Source: Desulfosporosinus sp. FKB
GTDB taxonomy: Bacteria; Bacillota; Desulfitobacteriia; Desulfitobacteriales; Desulfitobacteriaceae
Assembly: GCF_002196705.1 (NCBI RefSeq)
Contig: NZ_NADJ01000033.1
Location: 248,001-312,000, forward strand
DNA length: 64,000 nucleotides
Reading direction: 5' to 3'
In this document: piece by piece, positions 63,780 to 64,000 of the stretch
How positions within the stretch are numbered: position 1 is the first letter of the stretch
How the letters are laid out: the number at the start of each line of letters is the position of its first letter
Notes under the pieces: generated by a model
What the model was told of the DNA's origin: nothing
Databases searched by the model: none
Seen by the model: the letters and a program-made list of their open reading frames with translations, nothing else
Made by a program: the position numbers and the translations under genes

Positions 63780-64000
63780 TTAGTTAACCGGAATCTCTAC
63801 AGTTGCAGTACCATTACTAAATAGGTCATTTTTTATTTCTAATTCAAAAGATTTGGATGCTTTTGGTACCTCATATCCTAACTCACCGGTCATTTTTTTG
63901 CCGGGTGGGATTGACCCATCCAATTTACCGTTTGCTTCGCTTAAAGCTTCAATGCTTATGTCTTGGCTCCTGCCGTCTTTATCTGTTAGTTTAAATGATA
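63780..64000 (-). CDS. DUF4352-type protein, C-terminal part (runs off the window)
   Basis: 73 residues to the stop TAA (63780-63782). It reads SFKLTDKDGRSQDISIEALS, then SIPPGKKMTGELGYEVPKAS and SFELEIKNDLFSNGTATVEI before the stop, a beta-sandwich C-terminus like the DUF4352 (telomere-repeat-like) lipoproteins, with the PGxKxxGxLxxEVPK pattern. The N-terminus is outside the window, so a lipoprotein signal cannot be judged. Confidence 0.65.
   Translation of the reverse strand, partial: SFKLTDKDGRSQDISIEALSEANGKLDGSIPPGKKMTGELGYEVPKASKSFELEIKNDLFSNGTATVEIPVN

Overview
The window looks like the chromosome of an anaerobic, spore-forming, low-GC Firmicute of the Peptococcaceae type, close to Desulfosporosinus or Desulfitobacterium. 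The evidence is the gene repertoire: a siroheme-dependent (Ahb) heme pathway, futalosine-type menaquinone genes, System II cytochrome c maturation with a small diheme cytochrome, CotF-like coat proteins, a Spo0E-like phosphatase, and strong AGGAGG ribosome sites with frequent TTG and GTG starts. The genus is inferred by gene recognition only.

Layout. 1-1.9 kb: three tandem TerD proteins. 2-4.8 kb: a membrane protein, a molybdopterin-binding protein with a C-terminal four-cysteine tail, and divergent XdhC. 5.1-5.5 kb: S-adenosylmethionine decarboxylase. 5.8-11.8 kb: a quinone/Tat operon (degenerate prenyl synthase subunit, UbiA-type prenyltransferase, MqnE, MqnC, TatC, TatA/B, HepT). 12.1-24.2 kb: ResB, ResC and an almost complete route from glutamyl-tRNA to Fe-coproporphyrin (SirC, HemA, HemC, CobA-HemD, AhbC, HemB, AhbA-AhbB fusion, HemL), then a diheme cytochrome. 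Together these two operons supply menaquinone, heme, exported cytochromes and twin-arginine export, i.e. the anaerobic respiratory apparatus.

24.3-34.3 kb: ClpP-fold SDH-type protease, a second TatA, two coat-like proteins, a C35-type terpene pair (DUF2600 and polyprenyl synthase, convergent), flavodoxin-like oxidoreductase, beta-carbonic anhydrase, PhoH-like ATPase, papain-like peptidase, and several very small proteins. 34.7-41.9 kb: KdpD/KdpE beside a KimA-like potassium permease rather than kdpFABC, then an APC amino-acid permease. 41.9-45 kb: peptidoglycan-binding protein, tiny membrane peptides, and a gene-poor stretch with hairpins and candidate small RNAs. 45-50.6 kb: a 1189-residue secreted repeat protein, an Ig-like secreted protein and an SGNH hydrolase. 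50.7-54.9 kb: GreA, a soluble PocR-domain chemoreceptor, CheW and a CorA-like transporter.

54.9-64 kb is an eroding region: a chemoreceptor pseudogene with two internal deletions, a secreted protein, a MerR/short-chain dehydrogenase pair with a recognisable MerR-type promoter, a 5'-truncated DUF3231 gene abutting a phage-holin remnant, a GC-rich frameshifted SpoU/TrmH-type methyltransferase, a Spo0E-like gene, and the end of a DUF4352 gene. I saw no rRNA, tRNA, CRISPR array or intact transposase. The least explained signals are the related C-rich hairpin units at 33 and 44 kb, the multi-hairpin locus near 42.6-43.0 kb, the inverted 33-bp palindromic repeats at 20.2 and 25.5 kb, and the hairpin-bearing leaders before resB and cobA-hemD.
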